Assembly: GCA_947561585.1 (NCBI GenBank)
Contig: CANNZV010000518.1
Location: 228,490 to 292,489 of the forward strand
DNA: 64,000 nt
Source of the DNA: Caprella mutica
Taxonomy: Eukaryota > Arthropoda > Malacostraca > Amphipoda > Caprellidae
Direction: 5' to 3'
The translations under genes and the position numbers were made by a program. Positions 36,984 to 49,577 of the stretch are shown piece after piece (position 1 is the stretch's first letter; each line of letters starts with the position of its first letter). The notes below the pieces were generated by a model. That model saw nothing but the letters and a program-made list of their open reading frames with translations, was not told the DNA's origin and did not search any database.

Positions 36984-39900
36984 ATGATGTACTATCAGAG
37001 AAAAAAGTCCCTGTGATGATGTACTATCAGAGAAAAGAGTCACTGTGATGATGTACTATCAGAGAAAAGAGTCACCGTGATGATGTACCATCAGAGAAAA
37101 GAGTCACCGTGATGATGTACCATCAGAGAAAAGAGTCACCGTGATGATGTACCATCAGAGAAAAGAGTCACCGTGATGATGTACCATCAGAGAAAAGAGT
37201 CACCGTGATGATGTACCATCAGAGAAAAGAGTCACCGTGATGATGTATTATCAGAGAAAAGAGTCACTGTGATGATGTACTATCAGAGAAAAGAGTCACC
37301 GTGATGATGTACCATCAGAGAAAAGAGTCACTGTGATGATGTACTATCAGAGAAAAGAGTCACCGTGATGATGTACCATCAGAGAAAAGAGTCACTGTGA
37401 TGATGTACTATCAGAGAAAAGAGTCACCGTAATGATGTACTATCAGAGAAAAGAGTCACCGTAATGATGTACTATCGGAGAAAAGAGTCACTGTGATGAT
37501 GTACTATCAGAGAAAAGAGTCACTGTGATGATGTACTATCAGAGAAAAGAGTCACTGTGATGATGTACTATCAGAGAAAAGAGTCACTGTGATGATGTAC
37601 TATCAGAGAAAAGAGTCACTGTGATGATGTAATATCAGAGAAAAGAGTCACTGTGATGATGTACTATCAGAGAAAAGAGTCACTGTGATGATGTACTATC
37701 AGAGAAAAGAGTCACTGTGATGATGTACTATCAGAGAAAAGAATCACTGTGATGATGTACTATCAGAGAAAAGTCACTGTGATGATGTACTATCAGAGAA
37801 AAGAGTCACTGTGATGATGTACTATCAGAGAAAAGAGTCACTGTGATGATGTACTATCTGAGAAAAGAGTCACTGTGATGATGTACCTACTATCAGAGAA
37901 AAGAGTCACTGTGCTGATGTACTATCAGAGAAAAGAGTCACTGTGATGATGTACTATCAGAGAAAAGTCACTGTGATGATGTACTATCAGAGAAAAGAGT
38001 CATTGTGATGATGTACTATCAGAGAAAAGAGTCACTGTGATGATGTACTATCAGAGAAAAGAGTCACTGTGATGATGTACTATCAGAGAAAAGAGTCATT
38101 GTGATGATGTGCTATCAGAGAAAAGAGTCATTGTGATGATGTACTATCATAGAAAAGAGTTACTGTGATGATGTACTATCAGAGAAAAGAGTCACTGTGC
38201 TGATGTACTATCAGAGAAAAGAGTCACTGTGATGATGTACTATCAGAGAAAAGAGTCACTGTGATGATGTACTATCAGAGAAAAGAGTCACTGTGCTGAT
38301 GTACTATCAGAGAAAAGAGTCACTGTGATGATGTACTATCAGAGAAAAGAGTCACTGTGATGATGTACTATCAGAGAAAAGAGTCACTGTGATGATGTAC
38401 TATCAGAGAAAAGAGTCACTATGATGATGTACTATCAGAGAAAAGAGTCACTGTGATGATGTACTATCAGAGAAAAGAGTTACTGTGATGATGTACTATC
38501 AGAGAAAAGAGTCACTGTGCTGATGTACTATCAGAGAAAAGAGTCACTGTGATGATGTACTATCAGAGAAGAGTCACTGTGATGATGTACTATCAGAGAA
38601 AAGAGTCACTATGATGATGTACTATCATAGAAAAAAGTCACTGTGATGATGTACTATCAGAGAAAAGAGTCACTGTGATGATGTACTATCAGAGAAAAGA
38701 GTCACTGTGATGATGTACTATCAGAGAAAAGAGTTACTGTGATGATGTACTATCAGAGAAAAGAGTCACTGTGCTGATGTACTATCAGAGAAAAGAGTCA
38801 CTGTGATGATGTACTATCAGAGAAAAGAGTCACNNNNNNNNNNNNNNNNNNNNNNNNNNNNNNNNNNNNNNNNNNNNNNNNNNNNNNNNNNNNNNNNNNN
38901 NNNNNNNNNNNNNNNNNNNNNNNNNNNNNNNNNNNNNNNNNNNNNNNNNNNNNNNNNNNNNNNNNNNNNNNNNNNNNNNNNNNNNNNNNNNNNNNNNNNN
39001 NNNNNNNNNNNNNNNNNNNNNNNNNNNNNNNNNNNNNNNNNNNNNNNNNNNNNNNNNNNNNNNNNNNNNNNNNNNNNNNNNNNNNNNNNNNNNNNNNNNN
39101 NNNNNNNNNNNNNNNNNNNNNNNNNNNNNNNNNNNNNNNNNNNNNNNNNNNNNNNNNNNNNNNNNNNNNNNNNNNNNNNNNNNNNNNNNNNNNNNNNNNN
39201 NNNNNNNNNNNNNNNNNNNNNNNNNNNNNNNNNNNNNNNNNNNNNNNNNNNNNNNNNNNNNNNNNNNNNNNNNNNNNNNNNNNNNNNNNNNNNNNNNNNN
39301 NNNNNNNNNNNNNNNNNNNNNNNNNNNNNNNNNNNNNNNNNNNNNNNNNNNNNNNNNNNNNNNNNNNNNNNNNNNNNNNNNNNNNNNNNNNNNNNNNNNN
39401 NNNNNNNNNNNNNNNNNNNNNNNNNNNNNNNNNNNNNNNNNNNNNNNNNNNNNNNNNNNNNNNNNNNNNNNNNNNNNNNNNNNNNNNNNNNNNNNNNNNN
39501 NNNNNNNNNNNNNNNNNNNNNNNNNNNNNNNNNNNNNNNNNNNNNNNNNNNNNNNNNNNNNNNNNNNNNNNNNNNNNNNNNNNNNNNNNNNNNNNNNNNN
39601 NNNNNNNNNNNNNNNNNNNNNNNNNNNNNNNNNNNNNNNNATGTACTATCAGAGAAAAGAGTCACAGTGATGATGTACTATCAGAGAAAAGAGTCACTGT
39701 GATGATGTACTATCAGAGAAAAGAGTCACAGTGATGATGTACTATCAGAGAAAAGAGTCAGTGTGATGATGTACTATCAGAGAAAAGAGTCACTGTGATG
39801 ATGTACTATCAGAGAAAAGAGTCACTGTGATGATGTACTATCAGAGAAAAGAGTCACTGTGATGATGTACTATCAGAGAAAAGAGTCACTGTGATGATGT

Positions 39901-41683
39901 ACTATCAGAGAAAAGAGTCACTGTGATGATGTACTATCAGAGAAAAGAGTCACTGTGATGATGTACTATCAGAGAAAAGAGTCACTGTGATGATGTACTA
40001 TCAGAGAAAAGAGTCACTGTGATGATGTACTATCAGAGAAAAGAGTCACTGTGATGATGTACTATCAGAGAAAAGAGTCACTGTGATGATGTACTATCAG
40101 AGAAAAGAGTCACTGTGATGATGTACTATCAGAGAAAAGAGTCACTGTGATGATGTACTATCAGAGAAAAGAGTCACTGTGATGATGTACTATCAGAGAA
40201 AAGAGTCAATGTGATGATGTACTATCAGAGAAAAGAGTCACTGTGATGATGTACTATCAGAGAAAAAGAGTCACTGTGATGATGTACTATCAGAGAAAAG
40301 AGTCACTGTGATGATGTACTATCAGAGAAAAGAGTCACTGTGATGATGTACTATCAGAGAAAAGAGTCACTGTGATGATGTACTATCAGAGAAAAGAGTC
40401 ACTGTGATGATGTACTATCAGAGAAAAGAGTCACTGTGATGATGTCTATCAGAGAGAAGAGTCACTGTGATGATGTACTATCAGAAGAAAGAGTCACTGT
40501 GATGATGTACTATCAGAGAAAGGAGTCACTGTGGTGATGTACTATCAGAGAAAAGAGTCACTGTGATGATGTACTATCAGAAGAAAGAGTCACTGTGATG
40601 ATGTACTATCAGAGAAAAGAGTCACTGTGATGATGTACTATCAGAGAAAAGAGTCACTGTGATGATGTACTATCAGAGAAAAGAGTCACTGTGATGATGT
40701 ACTATCAGAAGAAAGAGTCACTGTGATGATGTACTATCAGAGAAAAGAGTCACTGTGGTGATGTACTATCAGAGAAAAGAGTCACTGTGGTGATGTACTA
40801 TCAGAGAAAAGAGTCACTGTGATGATGTACTATCAGAAGAAAGAGTCACTGTGATGATGTACTATCAGAGAAAAGAGTCACTGTGATGATGTACTATCAG
40901 AGAAAAGAGTCACTGTGATGATGTACTATCAGAGAAAAGAGTCACTGTGATGATGTACTATCAGAAGAAAGAGTCACTGTGATGATGTACTATCAGAGAA
41001 AAGAGTCACTGTGATGATGTACTATCAGAGAAAAGAGTCACTGTGATGATGTACTATCAGAGAAAAGAGTCACAGTGATGATGTACTATCAGAGAAAAGA
41101 GTCACTGTGATGATGTACTATCAGAGAAAAGAGTCACTGTGATGATGTACTATCAGAGAAAAGAGTCACTGTGATGATGTACTATCAGAGAAAAGAGTCA
41201 CTGTGATGATGTACTATCAGAGAAAAGAGTCACTGTGATGATGTACTATCAGAGAAAAGAGTCACTGTGATGATGTACTATCAGAGAAACGAGTCACTGT
41301 GATGATGTACTATCAGAGAAAAGAGTCACTGTGATGATGTACTATCAGAGAAAAGAATCACTGTGATGATGTACTATCAGAGAAAAGAATCACTGTGATG
41401 ATGTACCATCAGAGAAAAGAGTCACTGTGATGATGTACTATCAGAGAAAAGAATCACTGTGATGATGTACTATCAGAGAAAAGAGTCACTGTGATGATGT
41501 ACTATCAGAGAAAAGAGTCACTGTGATGATGTACTATCAGAGAAAAGAGTCACTGTGATGATGTACTATCAGAGAAAAGAGTCACTGTGATGATGTACTA
41601 TCAGAGAAAAGAGTCACTGTGATGATGTACTATCAGAGAAAAGAGTCACTGTGATAATGTACTATTAGATAAAAGAGTCAATA
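36984..41683. repeat. 32-bp satellite array, about 4.7 kb including a gap
   Basis: Unit GATGATGTACTATCAGAGAA + AAGAGTCACTGT, about 145 copies counting the gap length. Variants with CCGT and TACCATC are concentrated in the first 450 bp; AGAAGAAAG variants are concentrated at about 40450-40980. The open frames across the gap are artefacts. Confidence 0.96.
38834..39640. other. assembly gap of 807 N
   Basis: A run of N inside the satellite. 807 is not a round default size, so it is probably an estimated gap. True array length is unknown. Confidence 0.98.
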
Positions 41684-41717
41684 ACAAAGAATAGAACAAC
41701 ACGGCTTATAACACTGC

Positions 41718-42652
41718 ACAATATTGTTACAACATTGCCCCAATATTGTTACAACATTGCCCCAATATTGTTACAACATTGCCCCAATATTGTTACAACA
41801 TTGCCCCAATATTGTTACAACATTGCCCCAATATTGTTACAACATTGCCCCAATATTGTTACAACATTGCCCCAATATTGTTACAACATTGCCCCAATAT
41901 TATTACAGCATACAACATTGCCCTAATATTGTTTCAACATTGTCCCAATATTGTTGGGACAATGAGTCACTGTATTGTTACAAACATTGCCCCAATATTG
42001 TTTCAACATTGCCCCAATATTGTTACAGCTTACAACATTGCCCCAATACTGTTACAACATTGCCCCAATATTGTTATAACATTGTCCCAATATTGGTACA
42101 ACATTACAGCAATATTGTTACGGCTTACAACATTGCCCCAATATTGTTACAACATTGCCCCAATATTGTTACAACATTGTCCCAATATTGTTACAACATT
42201 GCCCCAATATTGTTAAAACATTGCCCCAATACTGTTACAACATTGCCGCAATATTGTTACGGCTTACAATATTGCCCCAATATTGTTTCAACATTGTCGC
42301 AATATTGTTACGGCTTATAACATTGCCCCAATATTGTTTCAACATTACCTCGATATTGTTACAACATTGCCCCAATATTGTTACAGCATTGCCTCAATAT
42401 TGTTACAGCTTACAACATTGCCCCAATATTGTTACAGCTTACAACATTGCCCCAATATTGTTACAGCTTACAACATTGCCTCAATATTGTTACAGCTTAC
42501 AACATTGCCCCAATATCGTTACAGCTTACAACATTGACCCAATATTGTTACAGCTTACAACATTGCCCCAATATTGTTACAGCTTACAACATTGCCCCAA
42601 TATTGTTACAGCTTACAACATTGCCCCAATATTGTTACAGCTTACAACATTG
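41718..42652. repeat. 22/29-bp satellite array
   Basis: Short unit AATATTGTTACAACATTGCC + CC (22 bp) and long unit with a 7-bp insert, AGCTTAC, after GTTAC (29 bp). The left part is mostly short units and the right part mostly long ones. Open frames (QHCPNIVTTLPQYCYNIAPI) are artefacts. Confidence 0.94.
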
Positions 42653-42659
42653 CCTAATG

Positions 42660-43290
42660 ACTTTTTTTTCTAATACTTTCAAATTCCAATGAAAAATTTA
42701 TGAGAATAAACAATTTCGTGAGAGTTATAAAAAATAGGACAATTATCAAAGCTCAAACTATATACTTTTCGCCTCATTTAGTACATAAATAATGAATTTC
42801 AAAATAAAATATTTTAATTAATATAAGACATAAACATATAAGTTTAAAATATAAAATTTTATTTAAATATAAAACATAAATAGAGAGGTTTAAGATATAA
42901 TATTTTAAGTAATATTAAACAATAATATAGAAATTGAAAATTAAGTGTAATAAAAGACATGAAAATAGAAATATTAAATTTTAAGTAATATAAGACATAA
43001 ATAGAGAAGTTTGAAATATAATATTCTAAATAGCATTAAACATAAAAATAAACGTTTAAAATATAATATCTTAAGTAAAATAAGACACGAACATAGACGT
43101 TCAGAATATAATTTTTGAAGTAAAAGTTTAATCATTCTCCAGCACAGCTATCAAGTTTAAATTTACAGCAGACACAAATAAAATGGTGGGACGTTACCGA
43201 GTCCCAATTTGATATAACCTCCACCATTATACACTTCGCATAGGGATTCATTGCACTGACTTGGAAATAGAAAACCGGAGAGAGAAGAAA
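42660..43290. repeat. AT-rich region with a degenerate 45-50-bp tandem repeat
   Basis: From about 42790 to 43125, units such as AAGTAATATAAGACATAAAT..AGAAGTTTGAAATATAATAT recur about seven times with much divergence. The rest has no feature. Confidence 0.55.
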
Positions 43291-43304
43291 CAATGTCTCT
43301 TGGG

Positions 43305-43385
43305 TCAATATTGTTACAACATTGGCAGAATATTGTTAAAACTTTGTCCTAATATTCTTACAACATTGTCCCGATATCGTTACAA
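43305..43385. repeat. isolated island of the 22-bp satellite
   Basis: About four diverged units (AATATTGTTACAACATTGGC, AATATTCTTACAACATTGTC), 650 bp outside the main array. Confidence 0.75.
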
Positions 43386-43954
43386 GTATTATGATCACTT
43401 CTGGGTTTGAGAATTGACACTAGACTTTCAAATTTTAATGGGAATATATGTGAATTTATCCCTTCAGAACTAATTGTTTATTCTTTAACTGATCTAATAA
43501 TTAATGTCTATCAATTACACAGGAAATGAAAGCTGGTAGTGACCGGTTCAATTTAATTATAGGCAGAAATATAGAAATACACTGTTTGGCAAATATGGCT
43601 TAGAGTAAAGTGTTCGAAAAATGAAGGATATTTCGGTACAAGGGAAAGGTCTGACCACGGTGAAAGCCTAGCCAATTCTGACTCAAACAAGTGTTTAGGT
43701 AGGAGAGACTAAGACTTAGGCCTATGAGAGTACATTCAGCAAATAAAACAAATAAACATACTTTGGATAAAATACATAGGGATATTGAAACATACAATTT
43801 AGTTGGATGGTATAAACGGTTTTCTTAGAGGGTTGGTTACCGACGGGAAGTAAGCAATTATAGAAATTCAAAATCCTTAGAAGACATGTTATTTTAGAGC
43901 TTTGTGTAGAAATAAATACGTAGTTATATTCATATTTGAATTGTAGTTCATAAC

Positions 43955-44050
43955 ACAACATTGTCGCAATATTGTTACAACACTGTTCCAATATTGTTAC
44001 GACACTGTCCCAATAGTGTTACAAAATTGTCCTAATAGTGTTACAACAAT
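43955..44050. repeat. second isolated island of the 22-bp satellite
   Basis: About four to five units (AATATTGTTACAACACTGTT, AATAGTGTTACAAAATTGTC), 570 bp beyond the first island. Confidence 0.75.
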
Positions 44051-44119
44051 AACTAGAACAATTATTTTTAATTTTAGTTTGGTTCAGCCATATATCGTTG
44101 ACCGTATCTCTGACGTATA

Positions 44120-44330
44120 AAGGAAATGAAGAGGTGATAATAAATGAAGCATACAAGACCTCGCAGTTGAAGAGCATAACCCTAGCGCTATCCTCTAAAC
44201 TGCAAGTAGCGTTAAAAATAATAAACATGGAAAAAATGGAAACATTACTAAACAATCCAAATTACAACAGTTCAGGGAAAAAGTACGCCACCTCCTTTCT
44301 CTTCCATTCACCACAGACAGCTTAAGGATA
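44120..44330 (+). repeat. LINE-like 3' fragment, third copy
   Basis: GGAAATGAAGAGGTGATAAT and CCCTAGCGCTATCCTCTAAA resemble 35445-35470 and 30518-30535. No intact coding frame. Confidence 0.45.
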
Positions 44331-44835
44331 GAGCCCCTGGGGACATTAGAACAATATATCAACATAAACTGCAATAACAATAGCAAAAACAACGCAAATA
44401 CGAAAACCATAACAAAAATAACAACATCAAGCACAATAACAACCACCTTGTTTTTTTAGCAGTTACAGACGTGTTTATTTAACTGTAAATTCCCCAAGGA
44501 AGTATTAAGATATAAATATTTAAGGACAGTCTTCAGTTATATCCATCACTAAAAATATTACTTTCCATCCGAGATATAAATTGACTGAAAGGTTTAATTA
44601 TTTATATAACTTACCATGATAAGTATTTAGATTCACCTCCTCCGCATGCCGTGTTTTGATGGTTCTACGGAATTATTTTCCATTAAAGTCTTCAATCAAT
44701 GCTGAAATATAAGCACAAATATGAAATAGTGCCAAGGATTTTCTTTTGTCTTTGGAAGACTGATGAATGTCCTGAAAATCTTACAGAACACAAAACAATA
44801 TCTTTCATGAAGAACATATAGATATTGTTTGCCAG

Positions 44836-44998
44836 GCATTTCGTTGAAAGACATTTCATCGAAAGACATTTCGTTGAAAGACATTTCGTCGAAAGACATT
44901 TCGTCGAAAGACATTTCGTCGAAAGACATTTCGTCGAAAGACATTTCGTCGAAAGACATTTCGTCGAAAGACATTTCGTCGAAAGACATTTCGTCGAC
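44836..44998. repeat. 15-bp minisatellite, about 11 copies
   Basis: Unit GACATTTCGTCGAAA, which contains the near-palindrome TTTCGTCGAAA. Frames on both strands are open (RHFVE, FDEMS) because the period is five codons; they are artefacts. Confidence 0.94.
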
Positions 44999-45029
44999 AG
45001 GATTAAGGTGATAGTAACATACTATACTA

Positions 45030-45160
45030 TATGTGAAAATGGGGGCGAGCCTCCCCTGGAACTCCCTCGCCAGGTCATTAAACAATCATGGAGTGTGCAG
45101 TACAACAAACTAGCGGATACAACAAACTACATAGCTTCCATTTATGATGAGAGTTTCAAA
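45030..45160 (+). repeat. dispersed segment next to the 15-bp array (pair at 58125-58200)
   Basis: ACAATCATGGAGTGTGCAGT, AACAAACTAGCGGATACAA and CATTTATGATGAGAG match 58131-58200 in order. Both copies lie just right of a tandem array. Confidence 0.65.
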
Positions 45161-45164
45161 ATTG

Positions 45165-46235
45165 ACGAAACCACTTATCGACGTAACGTACTGTCGACGA
45201 AACGTCAATATTTAAATGGATTATATTCAAGTACGTGGAAAATAGAAAGTATTGTTAAGAGTAGAATAATATATGTGTTGAAACAATCTCATTTCAATTA
45301 GGTCCTAAATTATTCATAAGTTAGTGTGTTACGACTGAAAAAGGAGCGGAAAGTAGCAGAGGAACTTTTAAGTTGAGAGTTTGATAAGTGAGTTAGTTCT
45401 AAAAGGTTTGTCCTATTATCCTAGCGTTAGGAGCGTAAGGAATAACATCATCATCCTTTAAATGCTACCTAGCACTAGAACAAGAAAAGAGATCTCACTG
45501 ATGTAGACCATCTAATGATCTTTCTCTGCGTTAATTCAGTTGTAATAGATCGTAAGACTGGTTTGATGTGTATGGCTATGTACTATACCGGGCATATATA
45601 TAGCACAGCATTGCGTAGGTAAATGGATGTCCGTAGTACATATATAGCAAATATTTTTAAGCATTATAGATGTTCATTGGGGTCTTATGTCAGCAAGTTA
45701 TGTTACCGATAGTACTCTCTGTGGACTGTACTTTTAGTGTTGTTTTATCACGCAGTTAAATGATATGCAGTTTGAATTGGAGAAAAGAAGTTATGAACCT
45801 AGTTATTCTTGGCAATTACTCTTAAATGATAGGAAATCAGTATCAAATAGTGTACTACACTGAGTTTATTATTTTTTATAGTTTTTGTCTCAAAAAGTTT
45901 AATAAAATATGTTATATAATGGATACACATTATATATGTTGTGAAAAATATAAATATTTTTTTTCTCTCATAAGTTGAATATTCTATACTCTGAAAATAA
46001 TTTGGGATGCCATGTTGGTTAAATATTTGTTATTCAATATTGATTTATTTCATCATGAAATTAAAAGTTTTATTATTATTCCAATATAGGAATTTTATTA
46101 ATATTATTTTACAGTGACGAATGACTGTTAGTCACTATAGAAAATAAACATTTGTGTATTGATAATTTCCGAAAAATAATTTCAATGATATATACTCTAT
46201 AGTATATAATCTCTGTAGCTTTCGTCTGATTAATT
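45165..46235. other. no recognised feature
   Basis: AT-rich intergenic sequence. A few GACGAAA/CGACG motifs at 45165-45205 echo the neighbouring array. Confidence 0.4.
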
Positions 46236-46236
46236 T

Positions 46237-47400
46237 AATTTGTTATTTATTTATTAAAGTCCGTCTGGCCCTTTTAAATTATTTCACAAAAATGAAGGAA
46301 TTAATGGACAAAAGCGCTCACCTAGATCTACTCCTGGAGCAAAATGGTAGTGCTGTGATTTTAGCATGACGTCTCTTTTCAAGATACTATATGTCATGCA
46401 AATGCTGATCATTACTCAGAAAAACAATGAAGCAATTCATCATTATTATTTACAATATTATCAGATATAAACAGATGACATTCGACACTTTACTTGAATA
46501 AGTCAAAATTTTCAAGATATTCGGTTGCTTGAAAAGGGCATCAGTATATAATGATACTAAGTCCGGATACATCTTTACTGAAGAAAAAATTGATAGCCTA
46601 TTGGTCAGATAAGCGAACAAGTTGTACGACGCTTCAACACAGTAAGTAAAGTAGGAATGTTTAATCGAGTAATGGAGAGTCTTTAACTCTGCCTGGTAGA
46701 TAGTCACTTATTGTATATCAATATTCAAAGATTTTTGGATATATTGTGTTTCTGGATCTCAATCTCCTCCACCAATTCGAGACTGAAGAAAGATGAGAGT
46801 TTATATGATGATGAGTAGTTAAAAAGTTCTTAGAAAATGTATAAGATATAGAGATATCATCAGTCAATAGAATATAGTTAAAGAGATTATCACTATTAAT
46901 TAGGTAAATCATTCATAAAGATTAAAAACAACAGAGAATCTAAATATGCTTCCTTAGGATACGCTGCAGGTTACGTTTGCATAATCCGAATTAATTCCTT
47001 TAACAATAACATATTGGCTGCTCCAGACACGTGAGAACAAAACCATTGATGTGGCATACACCTCTAACTCTATAAGAGTACATTTTCTGTAACATTATGA
47101 TATGCGATACACAAGCGAACGCTTTTCTCAGATCGGAATAGTGTGAAGCAAGCGTGACACAGTTTGAGTTGTACCCTTATTTGAGCGAAAACCATCTTGT
47201 CTTTTAAATAGGATATTGTGATATTCTAAGTATCGCAATACTTGTGAGAGAACTATTCTTTTGTAAACTTTAGAGGAGTTACTCAATAGTGAAATGGGCC
47301 TATAATTATTTACATTACGACTATATCCACCCTTATGGTTAGGCACCACACAAGCAGTTTCTAGTGTTGGAGGAAATTGGCCGGAGTTGAATAAGAGTAG
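46237..47400 (-). pseudogene. LINE reverse transcriptase relic
   Basis: The - strand 47349-47128 reads VPNHKGGYSRNVNNYRPISL then LSNSSKVYKRIVLSQVLRYL and QDGFRSNKGTTQ, the N-terminal RT blocks of jockey-like LINEs. Downstream pieces with stops include FNYILLTDDISISY (usual FADD box, here LTDD) near 46885-46845 and MTIYQAELKTLHYSIKHSYF near 46707-46640. The 3' end appears to lie near 46237-46262, where the - strand reads GACTTTAATAAATAAATAAC. Heavily mutated. Confidence 0.72.
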
Positions 47401-47859
47401 AAAAAATATGCAAAATTTGCTTTTGCTTTTATAGTTTCATTTTCTAAAAGCCAGTTATCATTGGATTAGATTTAGAAGCTCGAAAGAGACATTAGAATTT
47501 ACTGTAGCGACCAAAAATTAGGGAACTTTTTTTCTTCTAAAATTTACATCTCCAAATTTATGAGCTTTTAAAGGCTGAAATCCCACCAACAGATGGTCGT
47601 TACATACCATAATACATAGCATAATAAATTTGAATCAGATTTAAGGGTTAGGAAAAGTAATAAAAATAATAACTTATTTCTTATAATTTTTGAGTTAATG
47701 TCTAATGTGCTTCTTTAAATTAGAAAATCCTGAAACAATAGAAATACATTCGTTCTTTTATTTAATAGGTTAATATATGTTTATTCAATGTATAAATCTA
47801 TGTTTTCGATGACAACTCCCCATCTAATAACGAATAAGTTTTTAATAATCTTCGAGATA

Positions 47860-48720
47860 AATTATAGATCATTCTTCCAGAAGTTCCGTGTACAAATCCC
47901 CCATGTTAGTGGAATTTCTTGCCATATCCTTCACTCCTAAGGTACAAATATTTTTAATGGGATTCAAACCAAAACTTTGCGATGGCCAATCCATAATTTC
48001 CAAATTTTGGTCGCTAAGGTAACTCATTGTCGTCTTTGGCTTATCACAAGAGGCCCTATCTTGCATGCAATAGCTCCATCGATACGTAAATTCGGTAGAA
48101 TTGGCTCAACATGATCCTGAGCAATTTTTTCAATACATATGTGCTTTCGCATGAGTTTGTAGGCAGGCAAGGTATTTGTTATTTGGCTAAGAAATATTGC
48201 AAATAACATGGCAGTCCTTCCCTCATAATTTACAATCTTCTTAAGACACTTTCTCCTTTCTTTTACCTTCATATCTTCTAGCATAGTTAGCACCATTATT
48301 TACAATCAAATTAAACTTGCTTTCGTCACTGAAAAATATTTTAGTCAATTTTTCCTTACGTCCAAAATAAATATCTTTTTATTCTTATAATTAACAAGCG
48401 ATTTTTTTTTTTTTTTCCTGTGGGCTTCAATAAATTAACTCTACTTCTATAAATTGTCTGGAGACAGTCTACCTTGTGGTATGATTAATAAGCACTTCTT
48501 GTTTCTGCAGTGGACTTAAAACTGCCAAGCGCTGTATATTTTGATTTGTAGAATGATCTTCATTAGATCTTTCTGTATAATCTTACAAGGCCTTCTACTT
48601 TTAAAAGCACTAACATTTTTATCAGTATCACTATAGTAATCAAAAGTTGTGCCAAAAAACTTTGGGAATGTTTCACTCCCTCTAAAATCATTCAAATAAT
48701 TTAATTTTTCGTGTGAAGTT
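47860..48720 (-). pseudogene. Tc1-like (DDE) transposase relic
   Basis: The - strand reads, with several stops and shifts, RRPCKIIQKDLMKII (linker after the HTH), LVNYKNKK, the first catalytic Asp in IFFSDESKFNL near 48350-48320, NNGANYARRYEGKRK, the second Asp in MQDRASCDKP near 48060, then DWPSQSFGLNPIKNICTLG where the third acidic residue (PIE in the family) is Lys. It ends MGDLYTELLEE near 47872. Dead. A possible left terminus starts near 47508 (GCGACCAAAAATTAGGGAAC); the partner was not found. Confidence 0.75.
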
Positions 48721-49570
48721 TTCAGAAAAATGATTTAAATTACTCTTGAAGGTCATCGAAAAATTATTTTTTTCCTGAGAGTAGCAGATGTCATTGAGAG
48801 TGAGGTTTATTAACTAAATATTAATTATTATACATATATTTTTATTAATGTAGGATGTTTTCATTAAATAAAAACATACTTGTCCTTCTTTTTGAAGGCT
48901 GAATTTTTTGTAACTAAGGTGTTATTATCATATCTTCACTCGTAACCAATAAATCGGATTCAAATTTTAGTTTATGTTATTATGGAACACCACAAACGAC
49001 TGTAGAAAGTTCAATCTGAGGATTATTGTAATAAAACTTTAAATTGTGTTCTGGAAGATTTAAATAATTGTATGCGATTTTTTTCTCATCTAATCATTCC
49101 TTTACCCATCTCTTATTTTTCTGGAGTTAATTTTTTTCTCTTCTAGTATTATTGCTAAGCCTATACTACAATGACTTTGTCTTCTACGAGACAAAGACTT
49201 ACATTGTACCACCACGAAGAAATCTATCTGAATGACAGTAGAAATAGGATTCATCCTACCGCTTAGCATGCATCTGTCTGTCTCTTGCTGGATGTCATTC
49301 TGCATGATCGTGCGAACCGGCCTTTGCCTGCTTTATTCATTAGTGATGGGACAGAAATATAAATGTTTTGATTCATGGTATCTGTTGAAATAAAATAATA
49401 TAACGTAAAGAGTAAAGAATTATTAATAAATTATCACAAAATCTATATAACCAAAAATTTGCATCCCTCTACATCAGATTGCTACATTCAAACAAATTTT
49501 TGGTAAATTAACTTTCTTGCAATGGATAACTTTTATAGGCATGAATATTTCTGTAAAATATGACTTAGCT
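48721..49570. other. no recognised feature
   Basis: AT-rich, may hold the remaining end of the Tc1 relic. No coding signal. Confidence 0.4.
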
Positions 49571-49577
49571 TCAGCAA

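Noticed and set aside
38803..39702. Open frames across the N run
   Set aside because: They consist of undetermined residues and satellite sequence.
44612..44655. Possible - strand exon with donor CATG|GTAAGT, reading ..RHAEEVNLNTYH
   Set aside because: A good donor and slight similarity to AEEVEL of the unrecognised gene, but the exon is too short and the acceptor too weak to support it.
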